Positions 46,484 to 54,854 of a stretch of DNA of 64,000 bases are shown in pieces; position 1 is the first letter of the stretch; every line of letters begins with the position of its first letter. The DNA lies in assembly GCA_009911365.1 (NCBI GenBank), contig QXXF01000004.1:1-64000 (forward strand), read 5' to 3'. The notes below the pieces were generated by a model. It made no database searches, was not told where the DNA came from, and saw nothing but the letters and a program-made list of their open reading frames with translations. This DNA is from Clostridiales bacterium. Its GTDB lineage: Bacteria > Bacillota > Clostridia > Peptostreptococcales > Anaerovoracaceae. The position numbers were made by a program, and so were the translations under genes.

Positions 46484-47839
46484 ATGATTAAAAGGGATAT
46501 TGAAAAACAAATCAGTCAATTCTTTAAAACAGAGAAAAAACAGGCACTCATGATTACGGGTGCGCGGCAGGTTGGAAAGACATATACCATTCGCCAATTC
46601 GCAAAAGAGCATTTTGAACATGTGATAGAAATCAATTTTATAGAACAGCCCCAAGCAATCCAGTTGTTTGAAAACGCACGAAGCAGTGAAGACATTTTGC
46701 TCCGGCTTTCCGTATTGACGGACATACCTCTAATCAATGGTAAAACTCTCATATTTTTTGACGAAGTGCAGGAATGCAAAGAAATCGTGACTGCCATCAA
46801 ATTTTTAGTAGATGAAGGCAGCTATCGTTATATTTTGAGTGGCTCGCTATTAGGCGTAGAGTTAAAGGATATCCGTTCCGTCCCTGTTGGATATATGACC
46901 ATATATGAAATGTTTCCCCTGAATTTCTTTGAATTTTGTGGAGCGAATCGAGTCGCGGCATCAGTCCTAGAAAAATTAAAAGAGTGTTTTGAAAAACAAA
47001 TGCCCATTGACGAATTGATTCACAAGAAAATGCTGGATTTATTCCACCTGTACCTCATTGTCGGTGGGATGCCCGCTGCGGTGGATGTGTATTTGAAAAC
47101 CAATAATCTCAAGGAAGTGCTGCGGGTCCAGCAGGGGATCGTGCAATTGTATAAAAAGGATATTGCCAAATATGATCCCAATGAAAAGCTATATTTGGAG
47201 GATATTTTCAATCTGATTCCAAGTGAGCTCAACGGCAAAAACAAGCGATTCATACTCAAAAATTTGAACGAAAACTTCAAATTTTCCAGATACGAACACA
47301 GCTTCATTTGGCTAAAAGAAGCAGGAGTCGCACTGCCCACGTTTTGTGTCCAAGAACCGCAAGTGCCGCTGCTGCTTTCAAAATCCACAAATTTGTTTAA
47401 ATTATTTTTGTCAGACATAGGTCTTTTGGCATCCATATACGCCGATGGATTGCAAATAAAAATCCTCAACAAAGAAAAAGAAATCAATTTTGGCTCAATT
47501 TACGAAAATGCGGTTGCCCAGGAATTGCGGGCCCGCGGCTTTGATTTATATTACTTTAACAGCAAAAAACAAGGAGAACTGGACTTTATCATCGAATACC
47601 AGGGGAGCCCGCTGCCTATCGAGGTCAAATCAGGGAAAACCTACGCCAGACATCGAGCCTTGAATCATGTCTTGGAAAACGAGCAGTATGCCATGAAACA
47701 AGCGATTGTTTTTTGCAATGAAAACATTCAAACAAAAGGAAAACTCATGTATTGTCCGATTTACCTGGCAGGTTTTTTAGAAAAGCAGATATTAGTAGAA
47801 GATTATATTTACACGTTGGATTTAAGCATGTTGCAGTAA
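46484..47839 (+). CDS. AAA_14 ATPase with DUF4143
   Basis: 451 residues. Walker A is GARQVGKTYTI (about residues 25-35) and Walker B LIFFDEVQEC (about 88-97). The C-terminal DUF4143 region ends with FNSKKQGELDFIIEYQGSPLPIEVKSGKTY, a PD-(D/E)XK-like E-x-K strand. Such proteins are common multi-copy ATPases of gut bacteria and archaea with no settled role; a link to DNA or stress handling is assumed. GGGAG lies ahead of the ATG. It has no operon partner. Confidence 0.85.
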   Translation: MIKRDIEKQISQFFKTEKKQALMITGARQVGKTYTIRQFAKEHFEHVIEINFIEQPQAIQLFENARSSEDILLRLSVLTDIPLINGKTLIFFDEVQECKEIVTAIKFLVDEGSYRYILSGSLLGVELKDIRSVPVGYMTIYEMFPLNFFEFCGANRVAASVLEKLKECFEKQMPIDELIHKKMLDLFHLYLIVGGMPAAVDVYLKTNNLKEVLRVQQGIVQLYKKDIAKYDPNEKLYLEDIFNLIPSELNGKNKRFILKNLNENFKFSRYEHSFIWLKEAGVALPTFCVQEPQVPLLLSKSTNLFKLFLSDIGLLASIYADGLQIKILNKEKEINFGSIYENAVAQELRARGFDLYYFNSKKQGELDFIIEYQGSPLPIEVKSGKTYARHRALNHVLENEQYAMKQAIVFCNENIQTKGKLMYCPIYLAGFLEKQILVEDYIYTLDLSMLQ

Positions 47840-47855
47840 ATTTGGAGGAACAGGC

Positions 47856-48204
47856 ATGAACAAGGAGAACAACGATTTCCAATCAGAGGCCTGGTCGTAG
47901 TAGATGAAAATGGCATCATTCGATATATGGCTAAAGAAATGAAAGATTTTCTTGCCCGTGCGGATGAAAAACACTTCCCGGAACAGGTTGAGGGGAAAAA
48001 TATAAAAGAAATATATCCTGCCAGCAAATTAGTTGATTTTCTAAAGTCAGATAACAAAGAGGGACTTGCGGTTTATCTGGGATGAGCGGAATCAATGTTG
48101 CGAGAATGAGAGCCATCAGCAAGGGAAGAAAGAAAATCGGTGCCATTGACATTGATTTGTTCAGCACAGCCGACGAATTAGCGTCATTTTTAAATAAAAA
48201 CTAA
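47856..48204 (+). pseudogene. PAS-domain fragment of a regulator
   Basis: An ATG at 47856 with GGAGG upstream starts the frame, which shifts near 47874. The next frame reads FPIRGLVVVDENGIIRYMAK and GKNIKEIYPASKLVDFLK, then a TGA; a last frame (48082-48204) reads ARMRAISKGRKKIGAIDIDLF and SFLNKN. Together this is one PAS domain of the type found in sigma-54-dependent activators. The AAA and DNA-binding parts are gone. It lies next to the broken peptidase gene and may be the leftover of its regulator. Confidence 0.6.
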
Positions 48205-48256
48205 ATATTGAAATTTCAATGCTTTCGGTGATCAGTGGTTTTTGCACGGACTCATT

Positions 48257-49053
48257 ATGATTACCAACACCCATAGCGTTGGCGTGGTTCGGGAAGCGGC
48301 GTCTAAATGGATGATAAAAAACGAATATTTTTATCCGTTGCTGAAAGAGCAGGAGGAAGTGCCTGGCCTGGCGTTCTTTTATCCAGCAGTGGGCGAGAAC
48401 TTTGACGGAGTGCTCAACAATATCAACGGATTTAAAGTAATGGAAGCGCATGCTTTTGCGGCACTGGACAGTGCCGGCGGCGGCAGCATTGAGAGGGGCA
48501 GCGGCCCGCCTCTCGGGTGATTGCGGATATCCTTGGAAAAGAGTATAATGTTGGTGTCCTTGTCCAGGCAAACCATGGGACGTAGGAAGAGTTGAGGATA
48601 AAAGGGGTGCCTTTTGGAACAGAGATCAAAGGCTTTGAGCAAGAACTTCCAGGGCTCGCACCAAAGCCAGGGGATGGTTCCATTATTGTGATTATCGCCA
48701 CTGACGCACCGCTGTTGCCTTGGCAGCTTTCCAAACTGTGCAAGAGGGTGTCGCTGGGGATCGGTAGTTTAGGGGCAGGCTGTCAAAACGGGTCAGGTGA
48801 CATTTGCCTTGCTTTTTCTACTGCCAACCCAGAGGCCTTCAGTGCGAACACCGTGACAATAGAAATGCTGTCAGACGAGGAGATCGATCCGTTTTACAGA
48901 GCAGTGGCACAGGCTGTGGAGGAAGAGATTCTAAATGCCATAGTGGCGGCGAAAACCATGGAGGGCCGGAACCGCAATAAAGTATATGGCATTCCTCATG
49001 ATCAGGTCAAAGCCATACTGGAAAAGTACAAAATATTATTCAAGCAAGGCTAA
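48257..49053 (+). pseudogene. P1/DmpA-family aminopeptidase (S58), 5-prime truncated and interrupted
   Basis: Frames give LIMITNTHSVGVVREAASKW, LNNINGFKVMEAHAFAALDS, then after a shift near 48500 ASRVIADILGKEYNVGVLVQ, an in-frame TAG at 48582-48584, and from 48585 an uninterrupted tail with PGDGSIIVIIATDAPLLPWQL, where the Ser is the autocatalytic nucleophile, and LAFSTANPEAF. The first 100 or so residues of DmpA are missing. DmpA enzymes free N-terminal residues from small peptides and amides. The intact MFS gene starts 13 bp downstream and was presumably its carrier. Confidence 0.8.
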
Positions 49054-49065
49054 AGGAGAAACCAT

Positions 49066-50334
49066 ATGCTGCCAAAAGCATCGCAAGTCTTAAAGGAAAA
49101 CGAATTTCACCCTGTCCAGCTCAGGGTGTTTTTCGTCATGGTCACGCTATACACCTTTTATTTTACATGCAACAACAACTTGGGGGTGGCTGCCAGCGAA
49201 ATCCAACGAACATTCGCCCTGAACAACGTGGAATTCGGCGTGTTGTTTACCATTTTCACCCTGGGCTTTGGCCTGGGACAGTTCTTCTCCGGGTATCTGG
49301 GTGACAGGTATAGCCCTAAAATGCTCATGCTGATAGGAGCCATTGGGGCAGCCTGTGCGAATATTGGATTCGGCCTTTCTTCTAACATGACAGCCTTTGG
49401 CGTTTTGTGGGCCATGAATGCGGTGTGTCTAGCCATGGGCTGGTCACCGGGATGCAGCATCCTCTTTAGGTGGATACCGAAAAAAAGATGGGGACTTTTC
49501 ATGGGTGTATTCGATGCGTTTGCCTTTCTCGGAGGTATCTTGATCTATCCCATCGCAGGGTTCGCCCTCTCGTACCTGAGCTGGAGGGCGGCCTTTTTCC
49601 TGCCAGCGGCCATGCTGCTTTTGTGGACAGCGGCGTTCGCTGTGTGGGTGAAAGATTCTCCACAGCAATGCGGGTTTGATGTGGAGTGGAAAGAAGAAAC
49701 ATCCAAAGAGGTCATAACCTTGAAAGATTATAGGGATGTCCTGAAAAATGGAGCCATTGTTTTTGTGTCTTTGTCCACCGTCTGCAGCCAGTTTGTGCGC
49801 TGGGGCTTGGTGAACTGGATGGTCAAGATTCTGGCCGCTCCTGTGGAAGGCGGCGGTTTTGGGCTGGCGCTCCTGGCGGCCACGGTCATCGCATCCGCCA
49901 TGCATTGGGGCGGCGCAGTCTTTTCCATATTTTTCGGATATCTGTCTGACCGGGTGTTTCAAGGAAGCAGGTGGCAGACTATTGTCATCGGATTCACGAT
50001 CAGCGGCATCAGCCTGCTGCTGATCTACCTTTGCGGTCTTTGGCTGATCAATCTGAAAGGCGGCATCATAGCACTAGGAGCACTGCTGTTTTTGGCAGGC
50101 GGGTGCGTCCAAGGCGTTCAAGCGCCGCAGTTCAATCTGCCGGGAGATATTTTAGGAACAAGGTTGGGAGGTACAGGTGTGGGAATTGTCAACGGTTGGT
50201 CCTATATGGGCGCGTCTTTCGCAGGGGTGAGCCTGGGCTTCATCATGGACCACTTTGGGCTCCTGTCCTGCCTGGTGCTGATGGCGGTCATTTCCTTTTT
50301 GGGCGCGGTCGCAATCCTTTTCGTGAGGCGGTGA
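49066..50334 (+). CDS. MFS transporter next to the broken DmpA-type gene
   Basis: 422 residues with about 12 hydrophobic helices. LGYRYS-type loop motif GYLGDRYSPK follows helix 2, and SPGCSILFRWIPKKRWGLFMGVFDAF follows helix 4, the arrangement of the anion:cation symporter and organophosphate branches of MFS. AAAGGAG lies ahead of the ATG. It is intact although the peptidase upstream in the same transcript is broken, so it may now be idle or work with another enzyme. Confidence 0.85.
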   Translation: MLPKASQVLKENEFHPVQLRVFFVMVTLYTFYFTCNNNLGVAASEIQRTFALNNVEFGVLFTIFTLGFGLGQFFSGYLGDRYSPKMLMLIGAIGAACANIGFGLSSNMTAFGVLWAMNAVCLAMGWSPGCSILFRWIPKKRWGLFMGVFDAFAFLGGILIYPIAGFALSYLSWRAAFFLPAAMLLLWTAAFAVWVKDSPQQCGFDVEWKEETSKEVITLKDYRDVLKNGAIVFVSLSTVCSQFVRWGLVNWMVKILAAPVEGGGFGLALLAATVIASAMHWGGAVFSIFFGYLSDRVFQGSRWQTIVIGFTISGISLLLIYLCGLWLINLKGGIIALGALLFLAGGCVQGVQAPQFNLPGDILGTRLGGTGVGIVNGWSYMGASFAGVSLGFIMDHFGLLSCLVLMAVISFLGAVAILFVRR

Positions 50335-50427
50335 TATGGCGGAGACTGGGAAAAGTTGAGAAAAGAAAAAATATGTTGAAGAGGGTGATGACTGTGGATA
50401 TAATTAAGGCATGGTGAGGTGAAAGAT

Positions 50428-50898
50428 ATGGAAAACAAGATTTTATACCATGCCAGCAAGCAAGTGGTTGAATATCCTGAGATTAGGAAAGCAAAATATA
50501 CAAAAGATTTTTCGTGGGGATTTTATTGTACGGGTCATTATAAGCAAGCTGTCCGATGGGCAAATCGAGGTAAAGGAAGCCCAGTTATAAATCAATATTC
50601 TTATAGGCCCGATGGTTCTCTTTCTATTTTGAAGTTTGAGGGGATGACTGACGAGTGGCTGGACTTCATAGCAAGATGTCGAAGTGGAGAGTCTCACAGA
50701 TATGATATTGTAGAAGGACCTATGGCAAATGACACAATTTGGAATTATGTAAATGATTTTTTAGTGGGAAACATCACACGGAAACAATTTTGGGTATTGG
50801 CTGAATTCAGGTATCCCACGCATCAAATTAGCTTTCATACTTTGGCAGCATTGGACTGCCTGATATTTGAAGGGAGTGAGATCGTTTGTGACAGTTGA
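50428..50898 (+). CDS. DUF3990 protein, ADP-ribosyltransferase-like
   Basis: 156 residues from the ATG at 50428, behind GAGGTG; a GTG at 50419 is less likely. The order LYHASKQVVEYPEIRKAKYT, DFSWGFYCTGHYKQAVRWA, LKFEGMTDEWLDFIARCR, YDIVEGPMANDTIW is the DUF3990 pattern, thought to have the ADP-ribosyltransferase fold; H in LYHAS and the GFYCT strand occupy the expected NAD-binding places. The gene overlaps the DUF3791 gene by 11 bp. A toxin role is likely by layout but not shown. Confidence 0.75.
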   Translation: MENKILYHASKQVVEYPEIRKAKYTKDFSWGFYCTGHYKQAVRWANRGKGSPVINQYSYRPDGSLSILKFEGMTDEWLDFIARCRSGESHRYDIVEGPMANDTIWNYVNDFLVGNITRKQFWVLAEFRYPTHQISFHTLAALDCLIFEGSEIVCDS

Positions 50899-51331
50899 TG
50901 AAAAAAACGACCTTTTCTATGTTTGCGCATTGATCGAGTTCATTGCTAGGGAAACAACGAATAAAAGGGGCGATATTGTTCGGGCCATAGGAGAGAGAGG
51001 GCTGCGGAAACAGTTGAGGGACGCAGGTGTTAATCACTGTCTTTCCTTTGAGCAGGTCAGCGATGAGGTCATTGAAGCTTATGACATAAAAAATGGAAAT
51101 TTTGATACAATTTCTGATTGTAAGTATTCAGTCCCTAGTTTTCTAGATATTGGAAAACTGTACAGTATTATGATCATAGACTGTGCGGAACCAGGCAATG
51201 AAGTGGAAGAACTGATACAGATATTTCAATCGTTTATCAGCGATGAAATTTCGGACTTTTCTACAGATTTATACTATCAAAACCCTGATTACTTAGAATG
51301 GTCGTATCGAGAAGGACGCTTATTGGAGTAA
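50888..51331 (+). CDS. DUF3791-like protein, putative partner of DUF3990
   Basis: 147 residues from GTG 50888, chosen because GGAGTGAG lies 7 bp upstream; a TTG at 50867 is the alternative. The N-terminal 65 residues (DLFYVCALIEFIARETTNKRG, LRDAGVNHCLSFEQVSDEVI) resemble DUF3791; the remaining 80 form an acidic helical domain (EPGNEVEELIQIFQSFISDE) not usual for that family. It overlaps the DUF3990 gene and ends 3 bp before the TRIC channel gene. It may be the antitoxin or a target-specific partner. Confidence 0.65.
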   Translation: MTVDEKNDLFYVCALIEFIARETTNKRGDIVRAIGERGLRKQLRDAGVNHCLSFEQVSDEVIEAYDIKNGNFDTISDCKYSVPSFLDIGKLYSIMIIDCAEPGNEVEELIQIFQSFISDEISDFSTDLYYQNPDYLEWSYREGRLLE

Positions 51332-51334
51332 AAG

Positions 51335-51967
51335 ATGGAATTCATATCAATCATGGAAATCATCGGCACCGTGGCCTTTGCGGTGTCTGGCACTTTGGTA
51401 GCCATTGAAAAAGAGTTAGATCATTACGGGATCATATTTTTTGCCATCATCACGGCGGTAGGAGGCGGCATCATCCGGGATGTGCTCATCGACTTGCCGC
51501 TGCCAGTGGCTTTGTCCAACCCTTTTTATGTGCTGATCAGCATTGGAACAGGGATCGTCATTATTTTGTTTTATCGGAAACTGGTGCGGTATCAAAATAT
51601 CCTGCAATTTTTCGATGCCATTGGCCTAGCGGCTTTTACGGCCATCGGTGCGCAGGCTGCGTTGGTTCACGATGTGTATACACCGTTTGTGGTCATTACT
51701 TTGGCAGTATTGACCGGAACGGGAGGCGGCAGCTTGCGGGACGTGTTCGCCAAGGATATTCCCTTTGTGTTCCGCAAAGAAGTCTACGCCGCGGCTTCCA
51801 TCGCGGGAGCCATCGTTTTTATGGCGGCTTTTTATATCCTAAAACGTGCGCAACTCTCCATGTACATTTGTTTTGGTGTCACCCTGGCTATCCGGCTATT
51901 GGCGGTGAAATTCAATTGGCACCTGGCAAAGGTCAAACTTATTGCCGAAGATCAGGAACAAAAATAG
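51335..51967 (+). CDS. TRIC-family (UPF0126) small channel protein
   Basis: 210 residues with seven hydrophobic helices and the internal repeat of this family: GTVAFAVSGTLVAIEKELD with VGGGIIRDVLIDLP in the first half, and AIGLAAFTAIGAQAAL with GTGGGSLRDVFAKDIPFVF in the second. Prokaryotic TRIC/UPF0126 proteins form trimeric cation-permeable channels; some relatives are linked to glycine transport. It lies 3 bp behind the DUF3791 gene, so it may be read from the same message. Confidence 0.9.
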   Translation: MEFISIMEIIGTVAFAVSGTLVAIEKELDHYGIIFFAIITAVGGGIIRDVLIDLPLPVALSNPFYVLISIGTGIVIILFYRKLVRYQNILQFFDAIGLAAFTAIGAQAALVHDVYTPFVVITLAVLTGTGGGSLRDVFAKDIPFVFRKEVYAAASIAGAIVFMAAFYILKRAQLSMYICFGVTLAIRLLAVKFNWHLAKVKLIAEDQEQK

Positions 51968-52224
51968 CAGCGAAGGCGCAACCGATCCTCTATATGACGC
52001 AGGCAGTATCATTTATTATGGTATTGTTATTAGAAGCGCACAAGCACACACAAGCAGCCTTTTACCGTCAAACAGGATTATTTTTGGTTTTGGTGGCATA
52101 AAATAAGGCTAAAAAGGAATAAATTAGAAATTAAAGTAATATAATTGAATATTATTCCATTTATGGAATGAAAATTGAACAAAATACCCTGAATTTTTCT
52201 TGAAATGGTGATGGTTATGTGAAG
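51968..52224. other. Intergenic region without a gene
   Basis: About 260 bp of AT-rich sequence between the TRIC gene and the large hairpin. A short open frame runs through 51868-52101 but is out of frame with the TRIC gene and has no site or known motif. Nothing else is visible. Confidence 0.4.
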
Positions 52225-52265
52225 TTTTACCGCCAGATAAAAAGCTTTTTCTATTTGGCGGTAAA
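52225..52265. repeat. 41-bp near-perfect palindrome
   Basis: TTTTACCGCCA (52225-52235) and TGGCGGTAAAA (52255-52265) are perfect arms; the inner 19 bp continue the pairing with few mismatches around AAAGCTTT. It may be a bidirectional terminator or the footprint of a mobile or replication element. It lies between the TRIC gene and two truncated genes. Confidence 0.6.
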
Positions 52266-52340
52266 ATTCCTAAACCTGTCTATAAAATCTCCCGCCCCGT
52301 CCCTAACATTGAAGCTTCTGCGCCTGAGCGTATAGAAACC

Positions 52341-52715
52341 TCATTCTCCTTTAATCAGCTTCTGCAGATCCTGCTTGGCCTGTTGATACGTCAGGACCGG
52401 GATAGGGATGCAGATGCCCGAAATCAGTTCCGCTTCGAAACGCCGGATCGCCAGCACATACAAGGTATTCACCAGATAGTCTCGGTGAAGTGGGTAAAAC
52501 GTTTCCGGCAATTGCTTTGCCAGTTTCCCTATAGGAATGTTGCAGGAGATCACCCGATCAACGCAGACAAGCTCCGTTCTGTTTCGCTGGCTCTGCACAT
52601 ACAGGATCGAATGGGGATTGACAAAAACAGTCTGCCTGCCGCTGCGTATGGGCATGCGCCGGCCGGCCGGGTATTCCAGCAAAAGGTCACGGACAAACCG
52701 CATAGTGTTTACATC
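52341..52715 (-). pseudogene. LytTR DNA-binding domain fragment
   Basis: The minus-strand frame ends at 52341 and contains RSGRQTVFVNPHSILYVQSQ, ETFYPLHRDYLVNTLYVLAI and GICIPIPVLTYQQAK, the ten-strand LytTR DNA-binding domain of LytR/AgrA-type response regulators (about 100 residues). The receiver domain that should precede it is absent; the open frame continues upstream only as the antisense of the next gene. So the gene lost its 5-prime part at a junction near 52715. Confidence 0.7.
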
Positions 52716-53213
52716 CAGCTTCAGATCAGTGTTTATGAAGACAGGCTGTATATTGCTAACTGCGGACGCCTTCCGGAAAACTGGACATTGGAAAAGTTGA
52801 TGGGAAAGCATGCCTCGGCTCCCTTTAATCCGAATATCGCAAATGTGTTTTACCTTGCTGGATTCATCGAAAGTTGGGGCCGCAGGGTCGAAAAAATCTG
52901 CAGTGCTTGCAAGGAAGACGGCATACCACAACCTGAATACGCTATAGAACCAAATGACATTATGCTCAAGTTCACAGCACCTGAAGATAGAATCATTCAC
53001 AGGGTGACTGAAAGGGTGACCGAGGGTGAAAAGACAATCGTTGCTCTTCTTGTGGAAGATCCATCATACACTTACAAGGAACATTCTGAAAAGTCAGGGA
53101 TGAGCAGAAAAACTGTAGCTGAAAAAATCAAATCTCTTAAGGAGAAAAGCATCATCAAACGCATTGGATCCGATAAAAAGGGCTATTGGGAAATCAAAGT
53201 GGTAAACGAATAG
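52716..53213 (+). pseudogene. C-terminal part of an AlbA_2/RecG-like ATP-binding protein
   Basis: The plus-strand frame from about 52716 reads QISVYEDRLYIANCGRLP, FNPNIANVFYLAGFIESWGRRVEKI, then a winged helix (YTYKEHSEKSGMSRKTVAEKIKSLKEK, KRIGSDKKGYWEI). This is the C-terminal half of the AlbA_2 (Schlafen-like, RecG C-terminal type) regulators. The N-terminal AlbA_2 domain is missing; upstream codons are antisense to the LytTR fragment. About 165 residues remain. It may be a dead fragment. Confidence 0.7.
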
Positions 53214-53236
53214 TGATGCGAGGGCACATATGGCAG

Positions 53237-53268
53237 AACCCCCGACAGTCGCAGCGATCGGGGGTTTT
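53237..53268. terminator. Terminator between convergent genes
   Basis: AACCCCCGA (53237-53245) and TCGGGGGTT (53258-53266) pair perfectly over 9 bp before TTTT. It lies between the AlbA_2-type fragment and the convergent HtrA gene. Confidence 0.8.
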
Positions 53269-53292
53269 GCCTTCTTTCATATCTACTTACAC

Positions 53293-54588
53293 TTAAGAGG
53301 AAGTTTTCTCTTCTAATTGCAGTTTGATTTCTTTAGACTGGCCATCACGCAGAATGATATAAGTCAATGTGTCACCCACCTTATGGGAGGTAACGATGGC
53401 AGAGAGCGTTTCAAAGCTATCGATTTCTTTCCCATCTACAGAGTAAACCAGATCGCCTGGTTTGAAGCCAGCTTTCTTCGCGTTTGCGCCATTGACCTCC
53501 TGAATGTAGACGCTGCCTGGGCTCTGGTATCCATTTCCCTGACCGCCGCCACCAAAGATGCCGCCGAAAATATCATCACTTGACTGCTGTGAAGACGAGG
53601 CCATGTCCACGTATGCCATTCCAGTGGAAGGCTTGCCTTTCACATAACCGCCGTCCATCAATTGAGACGCGACATTGGAAGCCGTGTTGATCGGAATGGC
53701 GAATCCCAGCCCTTCCACGCCAGAACCAGAGGATTTCGCCACAACGATGCCGATCAGCTGGCCGTACTGGTTAAAGAGGCCGCCACCGGAATTTCCCGGG
53801 TTGATCGGAGTATCTGTTTGCAGCAGGGTCATGGTTTTCCCATCCAGACTGATGGAACGCTCCAGCGCGCTGATGATGCCGGCCGTGACCGTTCCGCCCA
53901 GCTCGCCCAGAGGGTTGCCGATAGCCACAGCCATGTCTCCTACGTTCAGCTGATCGCTGTTTCCCAGAGTTGCCGCAGACAGATTTTTTGCGTTGATCTT
54001 CAAAACCGCCACGTCTGTGTCAGAATCCGTGCCCACAAGTTTTGCTTCGTACTCCTTCTTGTCGCTAGTGGTGACCATGATTTTCCGAGCACCATCAATG
54101 ACATGGTTGTTGGTGATAATGTAGCCATTTGGTTTTACGATCACGCCGCTTCCAGCGCCTTCCATGACGTATTGCTGCATCCAGCTGTCTGCCTGTACGG
54201 ATTCTGTTTTGATTTCAACCACGGAATCCTGCGCCTTTTTCGTGATCTCCTGCACAGTCATAGAGCTTCCTGTCGCATCTTGCAGGTTAAACCCTGTGGT
54301 CTGGGCATTGGTGATGTTGGAAATACCTGAGGAGCCTCCGTTTGATGGAAGATAGCTACCTGCCAGCATAGCACCGCCAAAGCCAAAAGCACTGGAGAGA
54401 AAGACACATAGCACGATGATGGCGGTCAAGCTAGTCCTGGTCAAAGTCACAGGCTTGCTTTTCTTTTTTTTCTTGTGCCGCCCGCGCTGCCCAGGATCGC
54501 CGCTTGGCATCAATGGGCCGTCAAGATCGAACTGGCCCGGGTTTGGCCCACTGGTATATTGGTAATTGTTATGATCAAAGTTATCCAT
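53293..54588 (-). CDS. HtrA/DegP-type membrane serine protease with PDZ domain
   Basis: 431 residues from the ATG at 54588, behind GGGAGG; the longer frame to 54642 lacks a site. A cytosolic tail with KKKKKSK precedes one membrane helix (about residues 56-78). The trypsin-like domain has the triad H162 (NNHVID), D192 (TDVAVLK) and S267 (PGNSGGG). A PDZ domain fills the C-terminal 100 residues (VNGANAKKAGFKPGDLVYSV). HtrA degrades misfolded proteins on the outer side of the membrane under stress. Single gene, with divergent orientation to the next. Confidence 0.92.
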   Translation of the reverse strand: MDNFDHNNYQYTSGPNPGQFDLDGPLMPSGDPGQRGRHKKKKKSKPVTLTRTSLTAIIVLCVFLSSAFGFGGAMLAGSYLPSNGGSSGISNITNAQTTGFNLQDATGSSMTVQEITKKAQDSVVEIKTESVQADSWMQQYVMEGAGSGVIVKPNGYIITNNHVIDGARKIMVTTSDKKEYEAKLVGTDSDTDVAVLKINAKNLSAATLGNSDQLNVGDMAVAIGNPLGELGGTVTAGIISALERSISLDGKTMTLLQTDTPINPGNSGGGLFNQYGQLIGIVVAKSSGSGVEGLGFAIPINTASNVASQLMDGGYVKGKPSTGMAYVDMASSSQQSSDDIFGGIFGGGGQGNGYQSPGSVYIQEVNGANAKKAGFKPGDLVYSVDGKEIDSFETLSAIVTSHKVGDTLTYIILRDGQSKEIKLQLEEKTSS

Positions 54589-54854
54589 AATGATTTTCCT
54601 CCCTTTATCCTTATTTCCTTTTGTTAAAGTTAATATACACACTAATTATGATTCTTCTGTGTTGAAAAAGTGTGAATCTAAGATAAAGTTATTAACAATT
54701 TCTTACGGCTATGACGAAAATCTTAAGGGCGCTTTTTTAAAATCAGAAGAAAAAGCAGGTGAAAGGAGAAAGTTTGACATAAGCGGCGTGGGAAGTATGG
54801 TATACTATGGATAGTATGTTCGATTTGGAATCACTGTCTAGGGGGAAGAGCACT

